From Candidatus Competibacter denitrificans Run_A_D11 (GTDB lineage: Bacteria; Pseudomonadota; Gammaproteobacteria; Competibacterales; Competibacteraceae), in the NCBI RefSeq assembly GCF_001051235.1, contig NZ_CBTJ020000101.1:78391-142390 (forward strand): 64,000 bases of DNA. The letters are read 5' to 3'. A model generated the notes under the pieces. It searched no databases and was not told the origin of the DNA. It saw only the letters and a program-made list of their open reading frames with translations. Position numbers and translations under genes: made by a program. How positions within the stretch are numbered: the stretch's first letter is position 1; each line of letters begins with the position of its first letter. This document shows positions 27,379 to 36,606 of the stretch, in pieces.

Positions 27379-29984
27379 TCAACCCCCTCACCATTTTCGC
27401 CATCATCCGGCACTGAGCCAGCATCCTCCTCGGTTTCATCGCCGTTACTCTCCAGCTCGCCCATGCTCTCAATCTTCTCGACCCCAGCCAGCTTCTCCTC
27501 GCCTTGCAGGCTGATCAATTTAACCCCTTGCGCATTACGACCGACCACGGAGATTTCACCGACGCGGGTCCGCACCAGCGTACCGCCATCCGAAATCAGC
27601 ATAATTTCGTGATCGTTTTCGACCTGCACCGCACCGATCACCCGACCGTTGCGCTCGGAGGTCTGGATGGCGATGACGCCCTGGCCGCCGCGACCGTGCC
27701 GCGCGTACTCGGCAGCCGGCGTGCGTTTGCCGAAACCGTTCTCGGTCACCGTCAGCACGGTTCCTTCATCGACTACGATCAGCGCGATGACTTTTTGGCC
27801 TTCGCCCAGCCGGATGCCGCGCACGCCATAGGCCGAGCGGCCGGTATCGCGCACATCGGTTTCGGTAAAGCGCACCGCCTTGCCAGCATCGGAGAACAGC
27901 ATCACATCGCGCTGGCCATCCGTCAGTTCCACATTGACCAGTTGATCACCGTCGCGCAGATCAATCGCGATGATGCCACTAGGACGCGGGCGGGAATATT
28001 CGGACAGCGGGGTTTTCTTGACCGTACCGTTGGTAGTGGCGAAAAACACGTAATGGTCATCGCCAAACTCACGCACTGACAGCACCGCATTGATGCGCTC
28101 GCCTTCTTCCAGCGGCAGCAGATTGACGATGGGCTTGCCGCGCGCCGTCCGGCCAGCTTGGGGCAGCTCGTAGACCTTCTTCCAGTACACCTTCCCGCGA
28201 TTGGAAAAACACAGCACGGTATCGTGAGTGCTGGCGATGAACAGCTTGTCGACGAAATCTTCTTCCCTGACGGTGGTGGCCGCCCGTCCACGCCCGCCAC
28301 GCTTTTGCGCCCGATACAGCGACAGCGGTTGCGATTTGACATAGCCGGCGTGCGACAGGGTAACGACCATGGTTTCGTCGGTAATCAGATCCTCCAGATT
28401 GAGATTGCTCTCATCCGGTTGGATGACGGTACGGCGAGCATCGGCGTATTGGGCGCGTAACTCCTGCAATTCGGCGCGAATCACCGCCGTCAGCCGCTGC
28501 GGTTGGGTGAGAATCGCCAGCAATGCCTGAATCCGGCTCAACAACTCTTGATATTCATCCAGCAACTTGCGCTGCTCTAGCCCAGTCAGGCGATGCAGCC
28601 GCAGATCAAGGATCGCCTGGGCCTGGACCGGGGACAGCCGATAACCGCCTTCCACCAACCCGTATTCCGCCGATAGATCGTCCGGTCGTGAGGTGAGCGC
28701 TCCAGATTGGTCGAGCAGCTCAGTGACCAAACCCGGCACCCAGACCCGCTCCAGCAGGGCGGCTTTAGCAGCGGCGGGATCGGTGGCAGCACGGATCAGC
28801 GCAATCAGTGAGTCAAGATTGGCCAGCGCCACCGCCAGCCCTTCGACGATATGGGCGCGTTCGCGGGCCTTGCGTAACTCGAAGACGGTGCGACGCACCA
28901 CGACTTCGCGCCGGTGCGAAAGAAACGCTTCCAGCACCTGCTTGAGGTTGAGCAGACGCGGCTGGCCATCAACCAGCGCGACCATGTTGACCCCGAACAC
29001 ACATTGCAACGGCGTGTGCAGGAATAGGTTATTCAACACCACTTCCGCGTTTTCGTTGCGGCGCAGTTCGATATAAATCCGCATCCCATCCTTGTCAGAC
29101 TCATCGCGTAGCTCGGTGATGCCCTCGATCTTTTTATCCTTGACCAGTTCGGCGATTTTTTCGATCAGCCGGGCTTTATTCACCTGATAGGGCAACTCGG
29201 TAACGATGATCGCCTGGCGGCCGCGCGCTTCGTCAGTTTCAATCTCGGTGCGGGCGCGCATCTGCACCCGCCCCCGACCGGTTTCGTAGGCATCGCGGAT
29301 ACCGTGTGCGCCGTTAATCAACGCGGCGGTGGGAAAATCCGGCCCCGGAATATGGCGCATGAGCTGGCCGATGCTTAAATTCGGCTCATCAATCAGCGCG
29401 ACGCAGGCATCCACCACTTCGCCGAGATTATGCGGCGGGATGTTGGTGGCCATACCGACGGCAATACCGGACGAACCGTTAACCAGCAGATTCGGCAGGC
29501 GGGTGGGGAAAACCGCTGGTTCGCGTTCCGATTCGTCGTAATTGGGGGCGAAATCGACGGTTTCCTTATCGAGATCAGCCAATAATTCGTGGGCGATCCG
29601 GGACATGCGCACTTCGGTGTAACGCATGGCGGCGGGGGCGTCGCCGTCGATGCTGCCGAAATTGCCCTGCCCGTCCACCAGCATGTAGCGCAACGAAAAC
29701 GGCTGGGCCATGCGGACGATGGTGTCGTAAACGGCGGTATCACCATGAGGATGGTATTTGCCGATCACATCACCGACGACGCGGGCGGATTTCTTGTACG
29801 GCTTGTTCCAATCGTTGCCGAGTTCGCTCATAGCGAACAGCACCCGCCGATGCACCGGTTTCAAACCATCACGCACATCCGGCAGGGCGCGGCCCACGAT
29901 CACGCTCATGGCGTAATCGAGATAAGACTGCCGCATTTCGTCTTCCAGGTTGACCGGAAGGATTTCTTTGGCGATTTCAGTCAT
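27375..29984 (-). CDS. gyrA: DNA gyrase subunit A
   Basis: Breakage-reunion subunit of gyrase. The 869-residue protein has the quinolone region [17 protein letters not shown], the catalytic Tyr in [11 protein letters not shown] and the GyrA box QKRGGRG needed for DNA wrapping. The position equal to E. coli Ser83 is Thr, as in wild-type Pseudomonas, and Asp87 is kept. The tail ends in an acidic stretch ([19 protein letters not shown]). It is the first gene of the aromatic operon; an AAGG lies just upstream of the ATG. Confidence 0.97.
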   Translation of the reverse strand: MTEIAKEILPVNLEDEMRQSYLDYAMSVIVGRALPDVRDGLKPVHRRVLFAMSELGNDWNKPYKKSARVVGDVIGKYHPHGDTAVYDTIVRMAQPFSLRYMLVDGQGNFGSIDGDAPAAMRYTEVRMSRIAHELLADLDKETVDFAPNYDESEREPAVFPTRLPNLLVNGSSGIAVGMATNIPPHNLGEVVDACVALIDEPNLSIGQLMRHIPGPDFPTAALINGAHGIRDAYETGRGRVQMRARTEIETDEARGRQAIIVTELPYQVNKARLIEKIAELVKDKKIEGITELRDESDKDGMRIYIELRRNENAEVVLNNLFLHTPLQCVFGVNMVALVDGQPRLLNLKQVLEAFLSHRREVVVRRTVFELRKARERAHIVEGLAVALANLDSLIALIRAATDPAAAKAALLERVWVPGLVTELLDQSGALTSRPDDLSAEYGLVEGGYRLSPVQAQAILDLRLHRLTGLEQRKLLDEYQELLSRIQALLAILTQPQRLTAVIRAELQELRAQYADARRTVIQPDESNLNLEDLITDETMVVTLSHAGYVKSQPLSLYRAQKRGGRGRAATTVREEDFVDKLFIASTHDTVLCFSNRGKVYWKKVYELPQAGRTARGKPIVNLLPLEEGERINAVLSVREFGDDHYVFFATTNGTVKKTPLSEYSRPRPSGIIAIDLRDGDQLVNVELTDGQRDVMLFSDAGKAVRFTETDVRDTGRSAYGVRGIRLGEGQKVIALIVVDEGTVLTVTENGFGKRTPAAEYARHGRGGQGVIAIQTSERNGRVIGAVQVENDHEIMLISDGGTLVRTRVGEISVVGRNAQGVKLISLQGEEKLAGVEKIESMGELESNGDETEEDAGSVPDDGENGEGVE

Positions 29985-30035
29985 TCGCGACCTTTGTCTG
30001 CATTAAGCCCGGCCAGCCTGGCGGTTAAGCGGCTT

Positions 30036-30044
30036 ATTATACCA
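30036..30044 (-). promoter_or_regulatory. Extended -10 promoter of gyrA
   Basis: TGG-TATAAT on the minus strand (30044-30036): a perfect -10 with the extended TGn element. No good -35 at 16-18 bases. The start would lie near 30029, leaving a leader of about 45 nt. Weak -35 plus strong extended -10 would fit a supercoiling-sensitive promoter, as known for E. coli gyrA; that link is inference. Confidence 0.7.
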
Positions 30045-30079
30045 TAGAGGGGTTAATGGACCGCGCTCACCGCGCAGCG

Positions 30080-31636
30080 TTACTCGCCCTTACCGTCTGG
30101 GGTATGAGCCGAGCGACTCCATACCCGACCCGGCAAATCCACTAACCAGCGACCAGCACGCGCCAATTGCTGACTGAGCAAGGCCCAATTTTCCCGTCGT
30201 TTGCGCTCCTGCAAGCAGCGCAAGAAACGCACCCGGTCGGCTTCATCCTGCCGTTTGAGGATGGCAGCCCACAACGCATCATCGACGTTATAAACGCGGC
30301 CCTCGGCCAGACAAACCGGAATAACCGCTTCCAAAACAACAGCCAAATCAGCCGCCACCGCTTCCACCGCTGCTCGGATGTTGGCGGCCTTAGGGCCATT
30401 GGGGTTGCGCAGATCGTAGGGCGGCTGCCATTCACGGGATGGCCGCAGTTGATCGATATGGGTCACAACGACCAGCACAGGCGGTGGCCGACGGTCGGAG
30501 CGGGCCGTATACCAGGCACGCACGCGATCCAGCAACTGGCGATCTTGCTGCCGATCCGGGCGATGGGCCGGACAGGCGTATAAAATCAGATCTGCCGTCA
30601 GCGCGGCCCGTTGCAGGGCCTGCTCATCGAACAAAGGCGTATCGGAGCCGGGCGCGTCAAAAATCAGCGCTGCATCCAAACCGTCGTGGCTGAGGCGGTA
30701 GGGCGTCAGGCTGGCGGTGGTATCCGGCAGAATATCCGTTGCTGCCACCACCTCATCGAACAAGGCGTTGATTAAGCTTGACTTGCCCGCGCTGGCCCGG
30801 CCCAGCACCAGAATCCGTAGCGGTTCAGTCGTTGGGGTGGTTGCGGCTTGCGCCAAATCCGCCTGGGAAACGACTGCCGGTGTGGCGTCGTTCAGCAGCA
30901 GTCGGCCACTGTAAAGCGCGATGGCGTAATAGCCGACTTTGCGGACATATTCCCGCAGTAGCCAGCGATGCAGCTCGGTCCAGGCGACCCCATAACTCTG
31001 GTCGCGCATCTTGCCCCATAGCTCGCTCAACAGGGCGTTAGCAGGGCTGATCACGAACCGCCCGGCGCGGTACACATTCAACCAGCGTTCAGCCGATTCC
31101 TTCCAGCGCTGCACCCGAAACACATCGCCCACCGTCAATTGATGGCTAAACGGAATATTGCGGACGACGGAATCGCGCAGGTCGTGGCTGGCTCGTTCAA
31201 TGATCAACAGCATATGGGGGACGGTCAGCTCCAGCAGTGGCCGCTCCGCTTTGGGGTGATAGGAACGGGCAACCGCCTCTAACACCCGCTGGCCCAACAG
31301 CCAGATCCGATCCCCGTCATCCAGCGGATGGTCTTTGGGATCGACGGACTCGGCTACCTGCTCGACTGCGGCCCAGGCCCCGTCAGCTTGGGGCGGCCAG
31401 TAAGGATCAGGCGTGGTTGTAGCCGCATCCAGCAAACGCCGATCCCGCCGACTCAGCAAAGATTGCAAGCCGTACCCAATGGCGCTGCTCACCACCAGGG
31501 TTGCCAACCACCATGGCATCAACTTCGATTGCCACAGCCAAAAAGCCCCAAGCGGCAGCAGGGCGGCGACTGGGATTAGCCACAGTAGAAGCGCCGCTAA
31601 GCGCAGCGGGTCAAAACGGCGCAGTAGATGCTTCAT
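30080..31636 (-). CDS. Membrane-anchored GTPase of unknown function (first of a pair)
   Basis: A 518-residue protein with two N-terminal membrane helices (about 12-34 and 41-60), a helical middle region (about 85-250) and a GTPase domain from about 272. G1 is GRASAGKS (279-286), a conserved Thr lies in ILPDTTASL, G3 is DAPGSD and G4 is THID. The C-terminus (QLARAGRWLVDLPGRVW) could be an amphipathic helix. The G domain resembles the Era/dynamin-like superfamily, but I cannot assign a subfamily. The gene following it on the strand is gyrA; its start overlaps the stop of the other GTPase gene by 4 bp, so the two are made together. Confidence 0.85.
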   Translation of the reverse strand: MKHLLRRFDPLRLAALLLWLIPVAALLPLGAFWLWQSKLMPWWLATLVVSSAIGYGLQSLLSRRDRRLLDAATTTPDPYWPPQADGAWAAVEQVAESVDPKDHPLDDGDRIWLLGQRVLEAVARSYHPKAERPLLELTVPHMLLIIERASHDLRDSVVRNIPFSHQLTVGDVFRVQRWKESAERWLNVYRAGRFVISPANALLSELWGKMRDQSYGVAWTELHRWLLREYVRKVGYYAIALYSGRLLLNDATPAVVSQADLAQAATTPTTEPLRILVLGRASAGKSSLINALFDEVVAATDILPDTTASLTPYRLSHDGLDAALIFDAPGSDTPLFDEQALQRAALTADLILYACPAHRPDRQQDRQLLDRVRAWYTARSDRRPPPVLVVVTHIDQLRPSREWQPPYDLRNPNGPKAANIRAAVEAVAADLAVVLEAVIPVCLAEGRVYNVDDALWAAILKRQDEADRVRFLRCLQERKRRENWALLSQQLARAGRWLVDLPGRVWSRSAHTPDGKGE

Positions 31637-32892
31637 GTAGGGGGAGATGTTTCCGATTTTGCTTGCAGCAGGCTGGCACCCACCACGAAGGCATCTGCAT
31701 AGATCTTGCGTAAGCCCTGGGGATCGACGGCGCGACCTTCGCGCCGAACCGCGAAATAATGGGTGGCCGCTTTACCGAGGGCGAAGGTCGTGGCGCCGCT
31801 CGCGGTCGCGCCCCACACAGCGCCGATAGTCTGGCCCCAACCGGGGATCAGCTTGATAACTTCTCGGCCCAGCAGACGTGCTACGTAAGCCGTCCCGATA
31901 CCCGCTCCCAACAAGCCGAGAAATTCGGAGACGGCGCGGCGATCCCAGCTTTGATCGTACAGCCCCGCAAGCGCGTGCAGCAATTTAGCCTGGACCGCCG
32001 GCACTCCCACCAGATCGACCAGCGGCAAAGCACCCACTCCAGCCGCCGCCAAAGCGTGACCGACAATATGCGGATGCGCGGTGCGGGCGTAGGCGTCTCG
32101 CACCCCAGCATCACCGTGCAACAGGGCCTGCAAGCGCAGGCTGGACACCTCGCCGATGGCTGTCCACAGCGCATCCAGGCCGTAATTGGCCGGCTCCCAG
32201 CCATCTTCGGGCTGGGTCAGATCAACTGGCACCCAGCGGACCGGTGAAGAACCCGGCAATTCGCCCAAGCGTCGGCGCTGGTCCGCCAATGCACGGGCCA
32301 AATCGCTGGGCACTTGGGGTGGCAGCGGTGAATCAGCGTAGGGATAAGGCAGAATATGGTCGCCACCGGGCGGGTAGAGTTCGTGCAAACCGGTTTGTGC
32401 GATCAGCACAGGCCACTCAGGATGGCGGCGCCGAACACTGCGTAACACTTCGAAGATTTGATCTTGACGGATATCGGCCGCCTTCATCACCCCCAAAAGC
32501 AAATGCGCCTGCCCTTCGCAATAATGGATATCCTCGGCAGGATCGTAGGCCACTTCGCCCAAGCCGCGCGTGTCGAGAAACCGCACCACGGGCGCTTCGG
32601 TCGGAAAATCGTAAAAGCGCGCGGTTCGGGTGCAGGATTGGAACCCGTTGCCGATCTCGGCGATCTCACTGCCGGTCAACGCACGGATGATCGAGGTTTT
32701 ACCGGCCTGGGTCTTGCCGATCAGCCAAATCACCGGCAGCGGCTGCCGGGTGCGCGCCTCGCCCAGTACTGCGTCCAACTGGTCAGGATCAATGTGCGGA
32801 TTGAGCAACGCCTCCCGCAGCCGGCGCCAACTATCGATTTTATCCATGGGGCTTAACGCTATCGCTCGGAGACTGCGGCAGAAATCGCGCAT
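31633..32892 (-). CDS. GTPase with C-terminal DUF697-like domain (second of a pair)
   Basis: A 419-residue protein. G1 is GKTQAGKT (59-66), G3 is DTRGLG (107-112). The position of G4 reads AQTGLHE (165-171) rather than NKxD. After about residue 250 the sequence is rich in Gly/Ala hydrophobic stretches (PHIVGHALAAAGVGALPLVD, LIPGWGQTIGAVWGATASG, TTFALGKAATHYF), matching DUF697, the domain also seen in E. coli YcjF. It is upstream of, and overlaps, the first GTPase gene. The start may be ATG 32892 or ATG 32847 (MDKIDSWRRL); neither has a strong ribosome site. Function unknown; membrane association likely. Confidence 0.83.
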   Translation of the reverse strand: MRDFCRSLRAIALSPMDKIDSWRRLREALLNPHIDPDQLDAVLGEARTRQPLPVIWLIGKTQAGKTSIIRALTGSEIAEIGNGFQSCTRTARFYDFPTEAPVVRFLDTRGLGEVAYDPAEDIHYCEGQAHLLLGVMKAADIRQDQIFEVLRSVRRRHPEWPVLIAQTGLHELYPPGGDHILPYPYADSPLPPQVPSDLARALADQRRRLGELPGSSPVRWVPVDLTQPEDGWEPANYGLDALWTAIGEVSSLRLQALLHGDAGVRDAYARTAHPHIVGHALAAAGVGALPLVDLVGVPAVQAKLLHALAGLYDQSWDRRAVSEFLGLLGAGIGTAYVARLLGREVIKLIPGWGQTIGAVWGATASGATTFALGKAATHYFAVRREGRAVDPQGLRKIYADAFVVGASLLQAKSETSPPT

Positions 32893-32959
32893 GTTCCCGT
32901 TGGGTGGGTGATACGCGACAGTGAGGGGATATCGCTATTCTCAACCCATTCTATCGCCA

Positions 32960-33003
32960 AAAAAACCACAAAAAAATCGCCCCCTGTTGATTTGGGGGCG
33001 ATT
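32960..33003 (-). terminator. Strong Rho-independent terminator after the secreted-protein gene
   Basis: Minus strand: AATCGCCCCC, 9-base loop, GGGGGCGATT, then TTTTTGTGG and a second T7 run. A perfect 10-bp stem with two U-tracts. It isolates the upstream secreted-protein gene from the GTPase pair. Confidence 0.93.
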
Positions 33004-33047
33004 CTCGGCTAAGACAGGCGCCCTAGCGTCCGGGCAGCGCGGCGCTG

Positions 33048-33884
33048 TCAACGCCAATCTTCGGTTTCATAACGCTCGCGACGAGGCGGCGGCGGAGCAA
33101 AGCGATCCGTGTCTTCATCCCAAAAGCGGTTGCGCGGCGGCCGAGGGGTCACGCTGTCACAGTCAATGACTCGCTCGCGGCATAGGGTGTCGCGCCAGGC
33201 ATACTTCAAGAAAAATCGAGCGAACGGCTGCCGCTCTGACTCAAATTCAACCCGCCGGGATGGCGACCACTCGCTTTCACCATAGCCGGTGCCCGGCTCC
33301 GCGCGGCGCGAACGGGATTGAGGAGCCGCCGCAGCGTCGGCGGCTGGAGGCACCCGCATCCCGCGTTGGTTGTTAAAACCAGGACCGCCCTGATCCCACG
33401 CCGACCGCACTTCGCGGAATGCCGCTACCGCGATCACACCCATCGCTGAATAGTCACCCCAGGCGCCCGAATAAGAATTTCCCGCGTCGGTAAAATAGAA
33501 GCGGTTGATCCGGTTTCTGCCGGTGCGCCAGCCTTCATAGGTTTCTTGCTGATAAGGTCCGAGTACGTACATCCGCTCCTCTGGCGCAAGCTCGGAACGA
33601 CCACCGGAAATGATGTTGCGACCATCCACCGCAACCACCACTCCAATGCGCTGGTCGGTACGATTGCGGATTTTGAGCGAATAAGTCTGGCCGCGGGTCG
33701 CTTCCAGATAGGCTTTATAAACGCCGGGCCGATCCTCTCGCCGTAACGGATACTCGGATAAGGCCCGGCCACGATCACCGACCACCTCCACTTCCACATC
33801 CGCAGCGCCCGGTCGTTGCGACCAGCCCGTCACCGGACCGAGGACGGCCAACAGTGCCGCCAAACCCATTTGCCATCTTTTCAT
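33048..33884 (-). CDS. Exported protein of unknown function
   Basis: A 278-residue protein with a signal peptide (MKRWQMGLAALLAVLGPVTG, cleaved after WSQ or nearby). The mature part has a beta-rich region (about 28-160: VYKAYLEATRGQTYSLKIRN, RIGVVVAVDGRNIISGG, YVLGPYQQETYEGWRTG), then an Arg/Pro/Ala-rich low-complexity stretch, and a C-terminal part with two Cys (CRERVIDCDS) that could form a disulfide. It lies alone between a divergent promoter region and its own terminator. I recognise no named family. The tail (RFAPPPPRRERYETEDWR) is Pro/Arg-rich. Confidence 0.8.
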   Translation of the reverse strand: MKRWQMGLAALLAVLGPVTGWSQRPGAADVEVEVVGDRGRALSEYPLRREDRPGVYKAYLEATRGQTYSLKIRNRTDQRIGVVVAVDGRNIISGGRSELAPEERMYVLGPYQQETYEGWRTGRNRINRFYFTDAGNSYSGAWGDYSAMGVIAVAAFREVRSAWDQGGPGFNNQRGMRVPPAADAAAAPQSRSRRAEPGTGYGESEWSPSRRVEFESERQPFARFFLKYAWRDTLCRERVIDCDSVTPRPPRNRFWDEDTDRFAPPPPRRERYETEDWR

Positions 33885-34137
33885 CGCACTTTCTCTCGAT
33901 CAGTTGTGTTAACTCGATTATGCAGCCGCGTGATTGCCATCGGCCCCGCACCTTGCATATGCCGGTTTCAGCCTATTGCCCACCGGCTGAATCCATACTG
34001 AACACCTTTAGCCAAACAGAGGATTCAGAAGCTCAGCCGGCCCTCTGAGCGCCACCACCAGTTCAGTCCTGATTCATTCTCCGGCCGCTAGGCTGTAAGC
34101 TAATAGCAACTCAACCGTTTGATCTGGAAGCCCGCCC

Positions 34138-34443
34138 ATGTCCGACTGCTTTCGGCGATTACGCCATGTAGCGCCTCTCGCGCTTGCAGCTTTGCTGGCG
34201 ATCAGTGGCGCGCAAGCGCAAGATGGCCAGCGCACTCGCGGCGGCGAGGCGGGAAATTCCCGCCAGCTTGCCGATCCAGACCGCGCCGCCAATGCCGCAC
34301 GCGAAGCGACCGGTGGGCGGGTGTTGGGTGTACAAGGGGCTGATCGTGACGGCCAACCCGGTTACCGGGTCCGTATCTTGCAGCCTGATGGCCGAGTGCG
34401 CAGCCTGCATTACGATTCCGGCAGTGGGAAAATGCAGGATTGA
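34138..34443 (+). CDS. Small periplasmic PepSY-type protein
   Basis: A 101-residue protein with a signal peptide (LAPLALAALLAISGAQAQD, cleavage near 28) and a PepSY-like module (AAREATGGRVLGVQGADRDG, YRVRILQPDGRVRSLHYD). Such small PepSY proteins often precede two-component systems of the PhoPQ/QseBC type and may act as signal or inhibitor proteins in the periplasm. The response-regulator gene follows after 31 bp on the same strand, so all three genes are probably one operon. Confidence 0.82.
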   Translation: MSDCFRRLRHVAPLALAALLAISGAQAQDGQRTRGGEAGNSRQLADPDRAANAAREATGGRVLGVQGADRDGQPGYRVRILQPDGRVRSLHYDSGSGKMQD

Positions 34444-34474
34444 ACGCCATGCCTCTGACTTGGACTCTTTTACC

Positions 34475-35158
34475 ATGCGTGTCCTGATTATCGAAGACGA
34501 AGCCCCTCTGCTCCAGCGCGTCGCGGCCCAGCTACGCGATCAGGGTTACGCGGTCGATACCGCCGCCGATGGCCGCAACGGCCTTTATCTCGGCCAGGAA
34601 TACCCGCTGGATGCGGCGGTTGTCGATCTCGGCTTGCCCGATTTATCGGGGATCGAGGTCATTCGCCGTTGGCGGGCGGGTGGGCGACGCTTCCCGGTTT
34701 TGATCCTGACCGCGCGCGGGCGCTGGCAGGATAAGGTGGAAGGACTGGAAGCGGGCGCTGACGATTATTTAGTCAAGCCGTTTTACATTGAAGAACTGCT
34801 GGCTCGGCTGCGCGCACTGATCCGCCGTACCGGCGGCTGGACTCAGGCCGTCCTCAACTGCGGCCCCATTGCCTTAAATACCGGTGCCCAGCAAGTCACC
34901 TTGAACAGCGAGCCAGTGGAATTGACCGCCTATGAATATAAGCTTTTGGAGTATCTAATCTTACATGCCGGTACCGTGATCTCTAAAAGCGAGCTGACCG
35001 AGCATCTTTACCAAGAAGATGAGGACCGCGATAGCAATGTCCTGGAAGTGCTGGTTGGCCGGTTGCGGCGCAAACTGGACCCGGAACGCACGCTAAATCC
35101 CATTGAGACCTTGCGGGGCCGGGGCTACCGGTTCCGCCTGGAACGCTCCGCCGGCTGA
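34475..35158 (+). CDS. OmpR/PhoP-family response regulator
   Basis: DNA-binding output of a two-component system. From ATG 34475 it is 227 residues: a receiver domain with acidic pocket (IIEDEAPLL), phospho-acceptor Asp in AVVDLGLPDLSG, and the Lys in YLVKPF; then a winged-helix domain (ELTAYEYKLLEYLILHAG, NVLEVLVGRLRRKLD, IETLRGRGYRF). The open frame extends 97 codons upstream across the PepSY gene in another frame; that is spurious. The sequence is closest in style to PhoP. The histidine kinase follows after 6 bp. Confidence 0.94.
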   Translation: MRVLIIEDEAPLLQRVAAQLRDQGYAVDTAADGRNGLYLGQEYPLDAAVVDLGLPDLSGIEVIRRWRAGGRRFPVLILTARGRWQDKVEGLEAGADDYLVKPFYIEELLARLRALIRRTGGWTQAVLNCGPIALNTGAQQVTLNSEPVELTAYEYKLLEYLILHAGTVISKSELTEHLYQEDEDRDSNVLEVLVGRLRRKLDPERTLNPIETLRGRGYRFRLERSAG

Positions 35159-35164
35159 GCCTCA

Positions 35165-36541
35165 ATGCGCTCTCTTAGGGGTCGGCTGCTCGTCGCAGCG
35201 AGCGTGGTGCTGGTCGCTTTTCTCGGTTTGACCGGTCTGACCCTGGATAGTGCGTTCCGTGATAGCGCCCTGACCGCCGTTCAAAGCCGCTTGCAAGCAC
35301 AGGTCTATATGCTGCTGGGGGCGGCTAATCTGGATGCCTTTAATCGTTTGACCCTGCCCCAAGCGTTGCCTGAAGCGCGCTTCTCCATGCCGGATTCCGG
35401 CCTTTATGCCGACGTGATGGACAGTGAGGGCAATCTAATCTGGCGTTCACCGTCGCTGCTTGGTATGGCGCTGCCGTTTTTCCCGGCAGTTCGCAACGCG
35501 GGCGAAACTCAGTCCGCCGCATTGCCCACCTCCGATGGTACGCCACTCTTTGTCAGGGCATTTACGGTCAACTGGGAAAGCAGTCCCAATGAATACCACT
35601 TGTATACCTTTCGGGTGGCCGAAACCCAAAAAGCGTTCCTCGATCAACTCTGGATGTTTCGCCAGGGCTTGTGGGGCTGGCTGGTGGCGGCGACCTGCGT
35701 CCTGTTAGCGGTTCAAGGATTAATCCTGCGCTGGAGCCTGAAACCCTTGCGGCGAGCCGCCACCGAGATCAAGGAGATCGAAACTGGCAAGCGGGGGGAA
35801 ATGGGGAGCGGTTATCCAGAAGAGCTGCTGCCGCTGACCGACAACTTGAATGCGCTGCTCCGCGAAGGACGCACGCACATTGAGCGTTATCGCAATGCCT
35901 TGGCCGATTTAGCCCACAGCCTGAAAACTCCCTTGGCAGTGCTGCGCAGTACGCTGGAAAATAACGCCTCTCCCGACGAAATCCGCCAAACCCTGGTCGA
36001 TCAACTGGAGCGGATGAATCGCACCGTGGATTATCAATTACAACGCGCGGCCGCTGCGGGCCAGATCACTCTGACGGCTCCGTTGCCGGTCACTCCCATC
36101 GCACGCAAGATCCAAGACTCCTTAGCCAAGGTCTATGCCAATCGCGCCCTGCACCTGCGCAGCGAAGTGGCGCCTGGCACGGTGTTTTACGGCGATGAGG
36201 GCGATTTGCTGGAAATACTCGGCAATCTGGCGGATAACGCCTGCAAGTGGTGTCGGCGACAAGTGGTGATGCGCGCCTATTCAGCCAACCGCGATGGGCG
36301 AACGGAATTGATATTAGAGGTGGAAGATGACGGCCCCGGCATTCCTCCAGAGCAAGCCCCACAATTGCTTGGACGCGGCCAGCGCGCCGATCCCACGGTA
36401 GCTGGCCACGGTATTGGACTGGCGGTGGTGCGCGATCTGGTCGAAGAAGTTTATTACGGGCGGCTCGCTATCGAACGCGGCACGCTGGGTGGCGCTCTGG
36501 TGAAGGCTCGCCTGCGCTTCCAAGCCAGCAGCAGCGCGTGA
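35165..36541 (+). CDS. PhoQ-like sensor histidine kinase
   Basis: A 458-residue inner-membrane kinase: helix 1 at about 8-28, a periplasmic sensor domain of about 130 residues, helix 2 at about 168-190, a short HAMP-like linker, H-box DLAHSLKTPLAVLRS with the phospho-His, N-box NLADNACKWC, and ATP-lid boxes EDDGPGIP and GHGIGLAVV. The DLAHSLKTP form is typical of the PhoQ group. The sensor domain has no obvious acidic metal-binding patch, so the signal is not predictable. It is paired with the response regulator upstream. Confidence 0.93.
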   Translation: MRSLRGRLLVAASVVLVAFLGLTGLTLDSAFRDSALTAVQSRLQAQVYMLLGAANLDAFNRLTLPQALPEARFSMPDSGLYADVMDSEGNLIWRSPSLLGMALPFFPAVRNAGETQSAALPTSDGTPLFVRAFTVNWESSPNEYHLYTFRVAETQKAFLDQLWMFRQGLWGWLVAATCVLLAVQGLILRWSLKPLRRAATEIKEIETGKRGEMGSGYPEELLPLTDNLNALLREGRTHIERYRNALADLAHSLKTPLAVLRSTLENNASPDEIRQTLVDQLERMNRTVDYQLQRAAAAGQITLTAPLPVTPIARKIQDSLAKVYANRALHLRSEVAPGTVFYGDEGDLLEILGNLADNACKWCRRQVVMRAYSANRDGRTELILEVEDDGPGIPPEQAPQLLGRGQRADPTVAGHGIGLAVVRDLVEEVYYGRLAIERGTLGGALVKARLRFQASSSA

Positions 36542-36606
36542 GCCGATACCAACACGATTGACCGCCTTGGCGAGCTTGGCCTAACAGCGACCCAACCGCA
36601 AACTTA

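Noticed and set aside
34184..34474. Upstream extension of the response regulator
   Set aside because: It reads over the PepSY gene in another frame and lacks any receiver homology; ATG 34475 begins the receiver domain directly.
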